From an uncultured bacterium (lineage in GTDB: Bacteria > Bacteroidota > Bacteroidia > Bacteroidales > Bacteroidaceae): DNA of 64,000 nt. Location: the NCBI GenBank assembly GCA_946188155.1, contig CAMHUC010000001.1, positions 1-64,000 on the forward strand. Direction: 5' to 3'. Every line of letters starts with the position of its first letter. The first letter of the stretch is position 1. Shown in pieces: positions 17,445-26,346 of this stretch. The notes below the pieces were generated by a model. That model worked only from the letters and a program-made list of their open reading frames with translations. It was not told the origin of the DNA and made no database searches. The position numbers and the translations under genes are program-made.

Positions 17445-17476
17445 CAAAGATATGAATAAAAGTTGAATCTTCCAAA
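17445..17476 (-). promoter_or_regulatory. Promoter of flippase B (TTTG-N20-TATCTTTG)
   Basis: Minus strand: -33 TTTG at 17473-17476, a 20-nt spacer, -7 TATCTTTG at 17445-17452. Same architecture as the promoter of the other flippase. Confidence 0.8.
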
Positions 17477-17512
17477 TGTAGGCATATTTTTTTTTATTTT
17501 GATTTTTTTTTG

Positions 17513-17520
17513 TACCTTTG
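17513..17520 (+). promoter_or_regulatory. Promoter -7 box TACCTTTG for the SGNH gene
   Basis: Fits TAnnTTTG; upstream is a T-rich tract without a proper -33 TTTG. Start near 17526, which decides for ATG 17547. It is divergent from the flippase B promoter 37 bp away. Confidence 0.65.
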
Positions 17521-17546
17521 TGCCGTCAAAGGGACTGAATTCGTTT

Positions 17547-18416
17547 ATGCAGGCAGAAAAGATATATGATAGGTTGTCGAGTGTCCGCTTCTGGGTGTCG
17601 CTCCTGCTTCTGGGATTGGCCCTGTATGGTGGCGTGTTCCTTTGGCGACTTTATGTGTTCCATCTCGTGCCCGCTGAAGAACTTCCCATGTATGGAAGCA
17701 AGGTCAAGCACAATGATGATACGCTTCGCGTGGCTTTTATTGGTGACAGTTGGGCAGAGTATCATACGTCGTTGCGATGTGATACTATATTTGTAAAAAA
17801 AGCCAAGTTGTTTACCGATAAGCCCGTGAAATGCACTAATCGGGGAAAGGGCGGGGCGATGAGTAAGGAGATATACTATTATATGTTTTCCAGCATGACG
17901 GTGGAAAGTCCGACAGAGCCCGACCGATGCACTCAGCCGTTGATAGAGGCCCATCCAGACTATTGCGTTGTGATGGCGGGGATCAACGACTGCATCTTCC
18001 AGCGCCCCCTCAACTATTTTAAGCAGAATTACAGACTGATACTACGCCTGTTGCTCCATAACGGGATACGTCCTGTTGTCATGCAGATGCCCAGAGTGAA
18101 CGATGTGATGGCAATCGACTATAAACCCTGGCACAAACGTACTCCTTACCATATCAGGGCTTGGCTATTGGGCACGCGAAGCTATCGGGTGCCTAAATAT
18201 CGTGAGGCTTTGGTGGAAATGCTGAATGAAACAGGCTTGAAGGACAGTGTGCTCTATATTCCTGCAGATAAATGGGGGAAGGGCGGTTGGCAGGACCGGT
18301 CAATCTTTTCGTGGGATGCCATTCATTTACACCTTCAAGGCTACGAAGTCTTGGATTCGTGTATAGCATCGGAAATCATTAAAGACTGGAACTTACGAAA
18401 CGGTAAAGAAAATTAG
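17547..18416 (+). CDS. Membrane-anchored SGNH/GDSL hydrolase (289 aa)
   Basis: One N-terminal hydrophobic anchor (about 17-38) and an SGNH domain: NDDTLRVAFIGDSWAEY (block I, catalytic Ser in GDSW), VMAGINDCIF (block III) and DAIHLHLQGY (block V). Close in plan to the SGNH protein at 7402. I start at ATG 17547 because the promoter -7 box ends at 17520; an in-frame ATG at 17463 would lie upstream of transcription. It is the only gene of the exopolysaccharide block on the plus strand apart from the acyltransferase at 5706. It ends in a 4-bp convergent overlap with the GT2 gene. Likely trims or transfers acyl groups on the exported polymer. Confidence 0.82.
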   Translation: MQAEKIYDRLSSVRFWVSLLLLGLALYGGVFLWRLYVFHLVPAEELPMYGSKVKHNDDTLRVAFIGDSWAEYHTSLRCDTIFVKKAKLFTDKPVKCTNRGKGGAMSKEIYYYMFSSMTVESPTEPDRCTQPLIEAHPDYCVVMAGINDCIFQRPLNYFKQNYRLILRLLLHNGIRPVVMQMPRVNDVMAIDYKPWHKRTPYHIRAWLLGTRSYRVPKYREALVEMLNETGLKDSVLYIPADKWGKGGWQDRSIFSWDAIHLHLQGYEVLDSCIASEIIKDWNLRNGKEN

Positions 18417-19588
18417 GTGTTATGCTCGGTATGGATGAAGTCCGTGTTCTTGTGGTCAATATGCAGGATGTTCTTCAGCATACGGATAACAAGCCCGGGA
18501 ATAGCAAGAACCTTTTTGAAAGAGCCGAGCCGTAGCTGAGCAGGGAGGGCTATGAATAGCGCGATGGCCAATAATGCGAACAGTACCCACCATTTCAGGG
18601 CCCATACTGGGAATACGATGGTCATAAATACAGAGATGCCTCCCAGCAGGACTATCAGTATGGAACGGGGGATTAACGCTTGCTGTATAGTCTTATCTAC
18701 GAAATTGATGTTGCCGTGAAGAATGGCACTCGGGATTTTGGGCAGTTGAGACAATAGACTTTGGACTTGTGCCGTCATCCAGCGCATGCGCTGGCGCTGG
18801 AAATTGTCCTGGTTACTGACTTTTTCGTCGAAGACATGTATGTCGGGAGCGTATTTGATAAATATGCCCTGGCTGAGTAGCAAAGCCTCCATCTCACGAT
18901 CCTCACCGGCTGTTGAGAGTTTGAACACATTCTCTTTGAACAGCTCATATTTGAAGCACATCCCAGATCCGATGAGGGCTGAAGACAATCCAAGGCGGTT
19001 ATGGGCTTTGCGGAAAATAGTGTTGTTGATTTCTTCGCTGGCACCATCGAGAACGGCAACATCATTGTTGGCATTCTTGGCACAGCGGTGGCACTGAATG
19101 GCATCATAGACACTACAAAGGATATTCAGCTGGGAAAGAAATTCCGAACGTACGACATTGTCGGCATCCATAATCACGACATTGTCGAAATCGCCCTTTA
19201 CCTCATTGATGGCGTATTGCATGGCCTTAGCCTTGGAACTTTTCTCAAAAGTAGGGGTGAGCAAGGTGATGGGGAGGCTGTGGAGATAGTTGTTGGTTTC
19301 GGGCTGCATGTGGTCGGATATGACAGCAACGGTATATAGGCTTGGAGGATAGTCCTGCATGAGGAAACGTTCCACGGCATTGATAACAACCCGATCTTCA
19401 TTGTAAGCGGGGTAGAGAATGAGAAATCGCGACATCCGGTTGCTCAGAGCAGCTGCATGGATGGCCACTCTGTCTTCTTTCTCATAGAAAAGGGAGATGA
19501 TGGCAAAGAAGACGACATAAGCTACCGACCCTGCCATGACAATCCACAGGATTATTTCTATAATATGTATAATGAGCCAGATATTCAT
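18413..19588 (-). CDS. Membrane-bound GT2 glycosyltransferase with QxxRW motif, copy 1 (391 aa)
   Basis: A GT-A domain between N-terminal and C-terminal membrane segments, the layout of processive or membrane-embedded family 2 enzymes. Visible motifs: LILYPAYNED at about 55, VVIMDADNVV (DxD) at about 138, AGEDREME (the GED/TED block) at about 227, and FQRQRMRWM (QxxRW) at about 262. Three C-terminal TMs follow. These motifs define the cellulose/hyaluronan-synthase-like group, although non-processive members exist. It follows a paralogue through an ATGA overlap. Product unknown; probably extends or decorates the exopolysaccharide at the membrane. Confidence 0.82.
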   Translation of the reverse strand: MNIWLIIHIIEIILWIVMAGSVAYVVFFAIISLFYEKEDRVAIHAAALSNRMSRFLILYPAYNEDRVVINAVERFLMQDYPPSLYTVAVISDHMQPETNNYLHSLPITLLTPTFEKSSKAKAMQYAINEVKGDFDNVVIMDADNVVRSEFLSQLNILCSVYDAIQCHRCAKNANNDVAVLDGASEEINNTIFRKAHNRLGLSSALIGSGMCFKYELFKENVFKLSTAGEDREMEALLLSQGIFIKYAPDIHVFDEKVSNQDNFQRQRMRWMTAQVQSLLSQLPKIPSAILHGNINFVDKTIQQALIPRSILIVLLGGISVFMTIVFPVWALKWWVLFALLAIALFIALPAQLRLGSFKKVLAIPGLVIRMLKNILHIDHKNTDFIHTEHNT

Positions 19589-20763
19589 GCCTTTTTCCTG
19601 CTTTTTTTGACAAACTTTGTTTGACGGAGGTTATTGAAGAATCTTGTATTAACGAATCCCCATAAACTTACAAGAGGTGAGCGCAGGAATGTCTTGTCCC
19701 ACATCTCGTCAACCAGGTAGTCAGGTGTTGCCAAGGCAAAGAATAAGAGGCAGACAGCTCCTATGGCCCACCATTTGAGGGCTAGTGAGAAATAGATGAA
19801 GGGAAGGACAACGGCCATGATCATGATAATGCCTACCATTGTGGTTCGCGGGACGAGCATCCACTGAATGAGCTTGTCGGCCAAATCGTATTGCTTGTTG
19901 AAAATGGCCCCAGGCAGGAACTTGATGTTCCTTAAGAGATTGTGGAACTGCTTGGTGGCCCAGCGTCCGCGCTGCTCATTCAGCTTTGTCGTTGTACGCG
20001 TTTTCTCAGCATATATTAGTATGTTGTCGAAGTAGTCGATATATATCTGCTGGCGGAGCAATAATGCCTCAAGTTCCTTGTCTTCGCCGGCAGTCTTTGC
20101 TTTCATGACATTGGCCTTGAACCAGTTGAAGTCGAAAGCGGTACCGGAGCCCGCCAAGGAAGCTGAAAGCCCTGCGTTGATATGTCCTTTGCGGAATATG
20201 CTATTGTTGATTTCTTCGAAGATGGCATCCATTCGTGCAGCAGCAGTGTCTCTGTTGCGGGATACTTTATGCGCTTGAATAGCTCTTGTTGCAGAGGCCT
20301 CATACGCATCGTTTATCTTGGTGAGGAAATCCTGATCAACGATGTTGTCTGCATCGATGATGATGACAACATCATAGATTTTGAATTCCGGCAAGTTCAG
20401 AATAGCATACTGAAGAGATTTGGCTTTAGAACTTTCTGCGAAGTTTGGCGTCAGAAGAGTGATTGGGTACTGGGCCAGTTTCATATTGGTTATTTCGCTC
20501 TGATGGTCGGAAATGACCGTGACGTCAAACAGTCTCTGGGGATATGATTGTCCTAAAATAGAAAGGACTGTATGCTCGATAACCTTGTCTTGCTGATAGG
20601 CGGGAATGAGGATGCAAAAGCGACGCTGTGTCTTGGAAACCGTTGTCTCAGTTGAACGTGTAAACAGCGAGAATATGGCAAAGACACCTAAATAAAGCAC
20701 CGTGCCTGCCACTGGTATGAACAATATCCAATCGATAACATATAAGATTAGCCAGAAATCCAT
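19585..20763 (-). CDS. Membrane-bound GT2 glycosyltransferase with QxxRW motif, copy 2 (392 aa)
   Basis: Paralogue of the gene just downstream with the same plan: N-terminal TM, CILIPAYQQDKVIEHTVLS, VVIIIDADNIV (DxD), AGEDKELE, NEQRGRWATKQ (QxxRW), and C-terminal TMs. The start ATG 20763 (MDFWLILYVIDW) matches the beginning of the paralogue; an ATG at 20817 lies inside the upstream gene and adds no homologous sequence. Both copies keep all catalytic residues, so they probably have different donors or acceptors, or act as a pair. Confidence 0.82.
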   Translation of the reverse strand: MDFWLILYVIDWILFIPVAGTVLYLGVFAIFSLFTRSTETTVSKTQRRFCILIPAYQQDKVIEHTVLSILGQSYPQRLFDVTVISDHQSEITNMKLAQYPITLLTPNFAESSKAKSLQYAILNLPEFKIYDVVIIIDADNIVDQDFLTKINDAYEASATRAIQAHKVSRNRDTAAARMDAIFEEINNSIFRKGHINAGLSASLAGSGTAFDFNWFKANVMKAKTAGEDKELEALLLRQQIYIDYFDNILIYAEKTRTTTKLNEQRGRWATKQFHNLLRNIKFLPGAIFNKQYDLADKLIQWMLVPRTTMVGIIMIMAVVLPFIYFSLALKWWAIGAVCLLFFALATPDYLVDEMWDKTFLRSPLVSLWGFVNTRFFNNLRQTKFVKKSRKKA

Positions 20764-20767
20764 TTTG

Positions 20768-21670
20768 TCAGAATTTTGAATTTGAAATAGAAAAACGGGA
20801 ATGATAGAAGTCGGCAATGCCTTTTATAGTGGCTTCCAGATGTCGGTGCCTGCCATTTATCGCATGACTCAGAATGTCGCGGGTGGCAACGATGGTTAAG
20901 AGATACAGATAGGCCAATGTTTTCTTAACGCCCGACATGTTTCTCTTAACTAATAGAAGGCGGTTTCGGGTGATATAGTAATTTCGAAGAGGACTGTTTT
21001 GTCCTGTGCTTTGACTTTCTTTGTGAAAAATTGTGCATGCGGGGTCGTACCATATCTCATATCCTGCGCGCGTCATCATCATAGACCAGTCAAGTTCCTC
21101 GTAATAAAGAAAATAACATTCGGGCATCAAGCCCACCTTGTCTATAACACTCCGTTTGACAATCATGGCTGCTCCGTGAGCATAAGGAGTAGAGTGGGGA
21201 GCGTCGTATTGGCCTGTATCGGCTTCACCACATCCTATAGCTCTGTTACGTACAGTAATAGGAGACAGAGCTGTGTAGCCGGCAAATTGGATAGGTCTAT
21301 TGTCCCAGATGAAGCGAATCTTTGGACAGACAATAGCTGTCTTTTCTGAACTGTCCAACCTTTTAATCAATGGTTGGACGTTGAAATCCGTAAAGACGGT
21401 GTCATTGTTGACAAGAAACAGGTATTTCCCCTTAGCTGCCTTGATGCCGAGATTGTTACCTCCGGCAAAGCCCAGGTTCTGGGGGCTTTTGATCACATGA
21501 ACATGAGGATACCTTGCCTTAATAGCTGTAGCTTCGTCTTGCTTTGAGGCATTATCCACCACAATCATCTCCATCGTGTTGTCGAAGGGGATGGTATCAA
21601 TCAATTCACAGGTATCTTTTAGCCCATTGTAATTGACTGTGATGATGGATATGCTACACTCTTGAGGCAA
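20768..21670 (-). CDS. Glycosyltransferase family 2, rhamnosyltransferase-like (300 aa)
   Basis: A GT-A enzyme of the WbbL/rhamnosyltransferase type: ISIITVNYNGLKDT, MIVVDNASKQDE, the signature QNLGFAGGNNLGIKAAKGKY at about 62, and FLVNNDTVF as the DxD equivalent. A late block YFLYYEELDWSMMMTRAG is also typical. The start appears to be TTG 21670, since no ATG or GTG is available before the first beta strand; it overlaps the polymerase gene by 17 bp. The final residues (SISNSKF) are encoded by imperfect TTCAAAT heptamers. Donor sugar not known; dTDP-rhamnose genes are not in this window. Confidence 0.8.
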   Translation of the reverse strand: MPQECSISIITVNYNGLKDTCELIDTIPFDNTMEMIVVDNASKQDEATAIKARYPHVHVIKSPQNLGFAGGNNLGIKAAKGKYLFLVNNDTVFTDFNVQPLIKRLDSSEKTAIVCPKIRFIWDNRPIQFAGYTALSPITVRNRAIGCGEADTGQYDAPHSTPYAHGAAMIVKRSVIDKVGLMPECYFLYYEELDWSMMMTRAGYEIWYDPACTIFHKESQSTGQNSPLRNYYITRNRLLLVKRNMSGVKKTLAYLYLLTIVATRDILSHAINGRHRHLEATIKGIADFYHSRFSISNSKF

Positions 21671-23168
21671 GTTTCTTCTCCAGTTTTAAGCGTTTCCTTT
21701 CTTCTTGCTCAGCCACACGTTTCTCTTCCAGTTCAATCCAGGCTGGCTCCAGGTATGGTAACAGATAGACGATGGTGAGTCCGCCATAGAAAATGAGACA
21801 GTTGGGAAACTGCATCAGCACCTGATTGGCATAGCCGCCCATTTGGATGGCCATAAAAGCACCACATAATCCTCCTCCAATTCCAATGAGTGACTTTGAT
21901 TTCAGCCTGAACATGGTTATATGGCAGGCCCCGAGGAACATGATGAGGGTAGTTATCAAGAATACTGTCAAGCCAATGGGACCAGCGTGAACCCAAATGA
22001 ACACGTACTCGGAATCGGGCGGAATCTTAGAGAGCTTATTGTATTTGTTGTTTGCAGGAACATTATCCCAGCTGGCTCCGTAACCGATGCCCCATGGGGC
22101 ATCTTGCATGTATTTCCTAATAGTTTGCTGATTGATGGTACGGACATTCGCGGAGGCATCGTTCTTGTTGAAGGCTGAACGCATGCGGCGAATCTGATTG
22201 TTGCCCTGTCCTATATTAGTGAAGATGAGAAGTCCCAGAAATATACTTCCAACTATTGCAGACGGTACTATAATCTTCACTGACTTTGATAATACTAAGA
22301 ATACCAGAAATCCTGCAATTAAGCAGAACATCGCGGTACGTGTTCCAGACTGGAACATTCCCCACATAACGAGTAGCCCCGTGACACCAAAGAATATACG
22401 GTCTCTCTTGATTTTTGTAGTTATGGCTATGACTAAAAATGCAAGTGCTGAACCTGCGGCATTACATCCATAGTTAGCTGCATCGTTGAATGTTGACCAC
22501 CAGCGTGTTATGCCGCTAACGAAGTGAGTTGTCCTTCCTACATTCTCGAACCAAACTCGTTCGGTAGCTGTCATGCCAAATGTAATTTGCTTCCAAGTCC
22601 AAAAGACAGAGAACAAAGACAGTGCCGCCCAGAATCTAAGATACTTTTGAAGAATCTCTGGTGAAGATATGTAGAGGGTGAATACTATAAAGATGTAAAT
22701 GATCTGAAAGCACATCATTCGCGTCAGTCCATACCACCCGGCAAAATTGATTCCTAACCCACACGTGTCGTTAAGTACCTCGATAAAGCAAAAAAGTGCC
22801 CAAACGGAAAGTGAGAAGAACATGAGATTCATCATCCTGCCAAATAGGGGTTCTTTCCTTAAATCGACAATTGCTATGGCAATTAACAGAATCTGTAATA
22901 GTTCGTTTGGTACAGAGGTCGGTACTGGTAATTGAGGGTTATTCTTGAATTGTATAAAGTAGTTGACAATTAAAAGAAGCCAGAATACAGACATCTTCCA
23001 GCTGAACATGACATATACTGCCAAAATCAAGAGAGGGGATATGCATACAACGGCAAACAGAGGCAGACCTGCTGTGACGAGAGCATAAATGGCAACCAAA
23101 AACAGGAGAAAGAGCAAAAGAACTCTTCCTCCTCCGTTTCTGGATAATGTGGTTACGCGTTCTGCCAT
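21654..23168 (-). CDS. O-antigen polymerase/ligase-like membrane protein (504 aa)
   Basis: About 11-12 membrane segments with a large external loop between about 290 and 390 that includes WGIGYGASWDNV and then EYVFIWVHAGPIGL, the pattern of the Wzy/O-antigen ligase (Wzy_C) family. Its place between the chain-length protein and the glycosyltransferases argues for the polymerase that joins flipped repeat units. It ends in a charged coiled-coil-like cytoplasmic tail (EEKRVAEQEERKRLKLEKK). No second polymerase candidate is seen in the locus. Confidence 0.8.
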   Translation of the reverse strand: MAERVTTLSRNGGGRVLLLFLLFLVAIYALVTAGLPLFAVVCISPLLILAVYVMFSWKMSVFWLLLIVNYFIQFKNNPQLPVPTSVPNELLQILLIAIAIVDLRKEPLFGRMMNLMFFSLSVWALFCFIEVLNDTCGLGINFAGWYGLTRMMCFQIIYIFIVFTLYISSPEILQKYLRFWAALSLFSVFWTWKQITFGMTATERVWFENVGRTTHFVSGITRWWSTFNDAANYGCNAAGSALAFLVIAITTKIKRDRIFFGVTGLLVMWGMFQSGTRTAMFCLIAGFLVFLVLSKSVKIIVPSAIVGSIFLGLLIFTNIGQGNNQIRRMRSAFNKNDASANVRTINQQTIRKYMQDAPWGIGYGASWDNVPANNKYNKLSKIPPDSEYVFIWVHAGPIGLTVFLITTLIMFLGACHITMFRLKSKSLIGIGGGLCGAFMAIQMGGYANQVLMQFPNCLIFYGGLTIVYLLPYLEPAWIELEEKRVAEQEERKRLKLEKKLASRV

Positions 23169-23175
23169 TAATATG

Positions 23176-25353
23176 CTATTTAGCGTGACTATTCTCTACA
23201 GCGGTAATACCCATCTGCGACATACGGTAGACAAAGTTGTTGAACTTCGTGTAAGGCGGCAGCTGACCGACAAATTCCTCAACAGCATAACGCTGTGCCT
23301 CTGTCAGGTACATGAAGAGCGTGTTCTGGTCTTTCAGTTGAGACTGAAGTTCCTTGAGTGCCTTCTGGTCAACATCCTTCCATGTGCGGTTGGCACGTGT
23401 AACCATCAGATTGATGGTTCCCATGTTTAGAAGAGCTGGTGGTACCGAGTTGTCATCCAGATTGGGGTATTCTATGATGGCTATCTCGTTAGGCAGAATG
23501 TCGGGGCAGATGTCTTTAATGTCCTTTGCCATGATAAAACGACTATCCTCTGCCAGGAAATCTTCATCGTAAGTCAAACGGCGTACCTGCAGACCAATTG
23601 ATATCCAATAGTTCTCCAGTTCCTGGGCTATATAGCTCTTACCATTGCCCGCATCTGTAGAGATGAGGTTTAACACATTCTGCTGTCCCTCCTTGAAGTG
23701 TGGTAGCAATGATTTGCTCAACTGGCGAAGAGCCATGTCGGCTATGGTCTTGTTGAAACGCCGATAGCGCAGCGTACTTTCTTTCGGGAAGCAGCCCATG
23801 ACGGGAATCTTGGTGATACGCTCGGAACGCATACGGTCGCGAAGCGTGCGGTCGAGCAGTTCGATGATGAAGAAGTACATGGCCGTCAGTACAAATGTCA
23901 GAAGGAATGCTCCTAACAGTATCATCATACGGTTTGTCGGCTGGGCGTTCATTGGGAACATCGGTGGGTTGAGAACACGAAGTTTGGCCGTAGTCATCTG
24001 GAGGTTACGCTGACGCAGGCGGGCTGCATTCAGGGCCTTCAGCATCTCCATATAGTTACCTTCAATGAATGATATGTGACGGTCCTTACGATCCAGAGTG
24101 GCACCAATTGGTGCGTAATAAAGAATCTGGCGGTCAAGCTTTTGGCGCATAATGTCTTGTGCGCTCATCTCTGCTTTCGTCTTCTCCAATAAAAGAACCT
24201 GCTCCAACCATCTTGAAATCATGTCGTTCGCCTTCACGCCGGTTTCAGTACTATAAGAACCGGCCTCGATGTCACGGGTCAATTCCCTTACTCGGGCTGT
24301 TCTGTCTTGCAGCAGCTTTTCGGCCTTGGCAAGTTCTAATTGCGACTCTACATTGTCTTCACCCCCTTCGCTGTTCATCAGACGGAGATTTGAGATACGG
24401 GACTGAATTCTGGAAATATCAGTAATCTGATCGGTAAAGTCACGGTTAGCCCTGATTACTTTGGCACGATCGCCCAGCTGGCGTTCCAGATAGTCCATCA
24501 AGGATTTTGCTGTGGTGTAGTTCATCAACTGGGTGTTATCTGAAGTCTGCTGGGTGGCATCCAATACTGTCAGCTGTTTTGTCTGCTCACCATAGTTGAT
24601 GATGCGTTTTGACACATTATAGCGTATAAGGTCATCCTCGGCACCTGTGAGAATCTTGTAAAGACGGGCAACCTCGCGTTCAAAGAACTTAATGACATCG
24701 CTGGTCTCGCCGAATCGCAGTTGCTGATACTGGCGTGCGAATACCTCATTCAGAATATCCAGTGTATTATATGCTATGCCTGCGTCGTTAGCAGAGTAAG
24801 CAATATCGATGATATCACTATGCTGAAGCTGTAGCACTTTCAGTCGGCTTGTAATGTTGTTGATGCCAAACCACGGATGGTAGTTAAGTATACTGAAAAT
24901 GTAGTTGTCTTGCGACGGTTTCTCGTAGGCCTTCAGATTAGCATACGTTGCTTTTTCGCTGTTATGGTTTATTAGTGCCTTAACGTCTGCCGGCACCCCC
25001 ATACTTAACTGCCGGAAATGTTCAGCAGAGATGTAGTTGTTGTCTTTATTCAAGTTACCATACATCATGCAACGCGCAAACAATCTGAGAGAGACCTCAT
25101 GTATGGTTGCGTCAGTAGTGATTAGCAACATCAGGTTGGTGATATTGGTTTGCGACTGTCCGCCAGCGGCACCAGTTCCACCTTCCAGGTTGTAGCCTGT
25201 AATCATACCCGTGTAAATGGTCGTGTTGGTATCATATACTCGGTCCATGTTGCGTGTCATAAACCATGCGACAATGAGGGCGATAAGTGGTAATATGATT
25301 AGATACCAACGAATTTTGTATAAGAACCTTGCAATATATCTGAACAAATCCAT
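23176..25353 (-). CDS. Wzz/Wzc-type chain-length determinant with altered tyrosine-kinase domain (725 aa)
   Basis: An inner-membrane co-polymerase: TM1 at about 15-31, a long periplasmic region with coiled coils and a Pro-rich NPPMFPMNAQPTNR segment just before TM2 (about 480-505), then a cytoplasmic ATPase-like domain. The Walker A LISTDAGNGKS (about 567) is intact in the form used by bacterial tyrosine kinases. The Walker A' site reads LTYDEDF and the Walker B reads IAIIEYPNL, with Glu in place of the usual Asp. The C-terminus (ITAVENSHAK) has no tyrosine cluster. It therefore probably controls length but may lack the normal autophosphorylation cycle. It lies between the TolC-like gene and the polymerase gene. 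Confidence 0.85.
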   Translation of the reverse strand: MDLFRYIARFLYKIRWYLIILPLIALIVAWFMTRNMDRVYDTNTTIYTGMITGYNLEGGTGAAGGQSQTNITNLMLLITTDATIHEVSLRLFARCMMYGNLNKDNNYISAEHFRQLSMGVPADVKALINHNSEKATYANLKAYEKPSQDNYIFSILNYHPWFGINNITSRLKVLQLQHSDIIDIAYSANDAGIAYNTLDILNEVFARQYQQLRFGETSDVIKFFEREVARLYKILTGAEDDLIRYNVSKRIINYGEQTKQLTVLDATQQTSDNTQLMNYTTAKSLMDYLERQLGDRAKVIRANRDFTDQITDISRIQSRISNLRLMNSEGGEDNVESQLELAKAEKLLQDRTARVRELTRDIEAGSYSTETGVKANDMISRWLEQVLLLEKTKAEMSAQDIMRQKLDRQILYYAPIGATLDRKDRHISFIEGNYMEMLKALNAARLRQRNLQMTTAKLRVLNPPMFPMNAQPTNRMMILLGAFLLTFVLTAMYFFIIELLDRTLRDRMRSERITKIPVMGCFPKESTLRYRRFNKTIADMALRQLSKSLLPHFKEGQQNVLNLISTDAGNGKSYIAQELENYWISIGLQVRRLTYDEDFLAEDSRFIMAKDIKDICPDILPNEIAIIEYPNLDDNSVPPALLNMGTINLMVTRANRTWKDVDQKALKELQSQLKDQNTLFMYLTEAQRYAVEEFVGQLPPYTKFNNFVYRMSQMGITAVENSHAK

Positions 25354-25377
25354 ATTTCTTATGTTTTTAGTAATACT

Positions 25378-26334
25378 CTATTTTTTCTTTGCCGCTGCCT
25401 TTTGTGCGGCCTTCTGAGCCTTTGCTTCTGCTTTTTCCAGTGCTTTAAGTTTCTTGTTTTCTTCTTCTGTCGCCTTCCTTATGCGTTTCTCCACAGCTTT
25501 GTTTTCTTTTGCTATCTGTTTTTCTGTTTTCTCAACATTTGCATCCAAAGTGATTTCTGTTGTGGAATTTGTTAGTATAGGAGTATGCGTAATGATTTCA
25601 AGAGTCAGAATGTCAGTAATCACTTGTGTCTGGAGTGATTGGTATTTGGAAACGGCCGATTCCTCTCTTAGTTTTGTATATGCAAAATCTTCAATGTTCA
25701 TATTGCCATTATGGAAATCCTCCAGGTTCAAGGCACCTGCACCTTGATAGATGGCTGCGTTTTCACTAGCAGTCTTCAATGCTATCAGGTTATTGGTGAC
25801 GCTAGTGTATAATGTTGCAATCTGTAACTTCAGCTGATCGTATTGGTAGTCTTTATTATATATAGCCTGATCAACTTCGAGCTTCTTCCGCTTTACGGCG
25901 GCACCTAAATCCAGTATGTCTTCCAAAGGCACTGCCAGATTAACACCGACATTCCAGTAACTCTGCTCATGGCCTTGGAACTGATAGATCATGTTGGTAT
26001 AGGATGACGAGTTGTTTCCCCACATATCCGTCTTACCATAGCTATAGCTGGCATGTCCGTAGAGATATGAGAAGATATGTCTCTTCTGCTTAGAGACTTC
26101 CGCTTCTGCAATCTCCTGTGCTTTCTGTAAGGACATCACCTGAGGCGTGGCTTTCGCATTCTCGAACAAAACGGCTAGCGGCGGCAGGTGAAACTCGGAG
26201 AAGTTGATGGTTTTCTCCTTGCTGGTGTCAAAGAATCCGGCGGCAATGCCACTATCATCAAATGACTGTGCAAATGACGTGGCTCCAATGGCTGTTGCTG
26301 CTACAAAGAATAATAGGCGTTTGAAATTATTCAT
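25378..26334 (-). CDS. Half-length TolC-like outer membrane protein (318 aa)
   Basis: The signal peptide is cleaved after SFAQ (about 22). Residues 60-240 have the amphipathic coiled-coil and beta-barrel pattern of one TolC/OEP repeat: a helix with AQEIAEAEVSKQKRHIF, strands YLYGHASYSYG and YWNVGVNLAVPLEDILDLG, then a long helix. Normal OEP proteins have two such repeats and 420-500 residues; this one has only one, then a Lys/Ala-rich tail (about 265-318). It occupies the place where a Wza outer-membrane exporter is usually found, and no Wza is seen here. It could be an export channel made from six half-units, or a periplasmic partner. Function is inferred from context. Confidence 0.75.
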   Translation of the reverse strand: MNNFKRLLFFVAATAIGATSFAQSFDDSGIAAGFFDTSKEKTINFSEFHLPPLAVLFENAKATPQVMSLQKAQEIAEAEVSKQKRHIFSYLYGHASYSYGKTDMWGNNSSSYTNMIYQFQGHEQSYWNVGVNLAVPLEDILDLGAAVKRKKLEVDQAIYNKDYQYDQLKLQIATLYTSVTNNLIALKTASENAAIYQGAGALNLEDFHNGNMNIEDFAYTKLREESAVSKYQSLQTQVITDILTLEIITHTPILTNSTTEITLDANVEKTEKQIAKENKAVEKRIRKATEEENKKLKALEKAEAKAQKAAQKAAAKKK

Positions 26335-26346
26335 TGCTCGTTAGGT

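Noticed and set aside
17463..17546. A start at ATG 17463 for the SGNH gene
   Set aside because: It lies upstream of the TACCTTTG box at 17513-17520, so it would not be on the transcript; the sequence it adds is a poly-T artefact.
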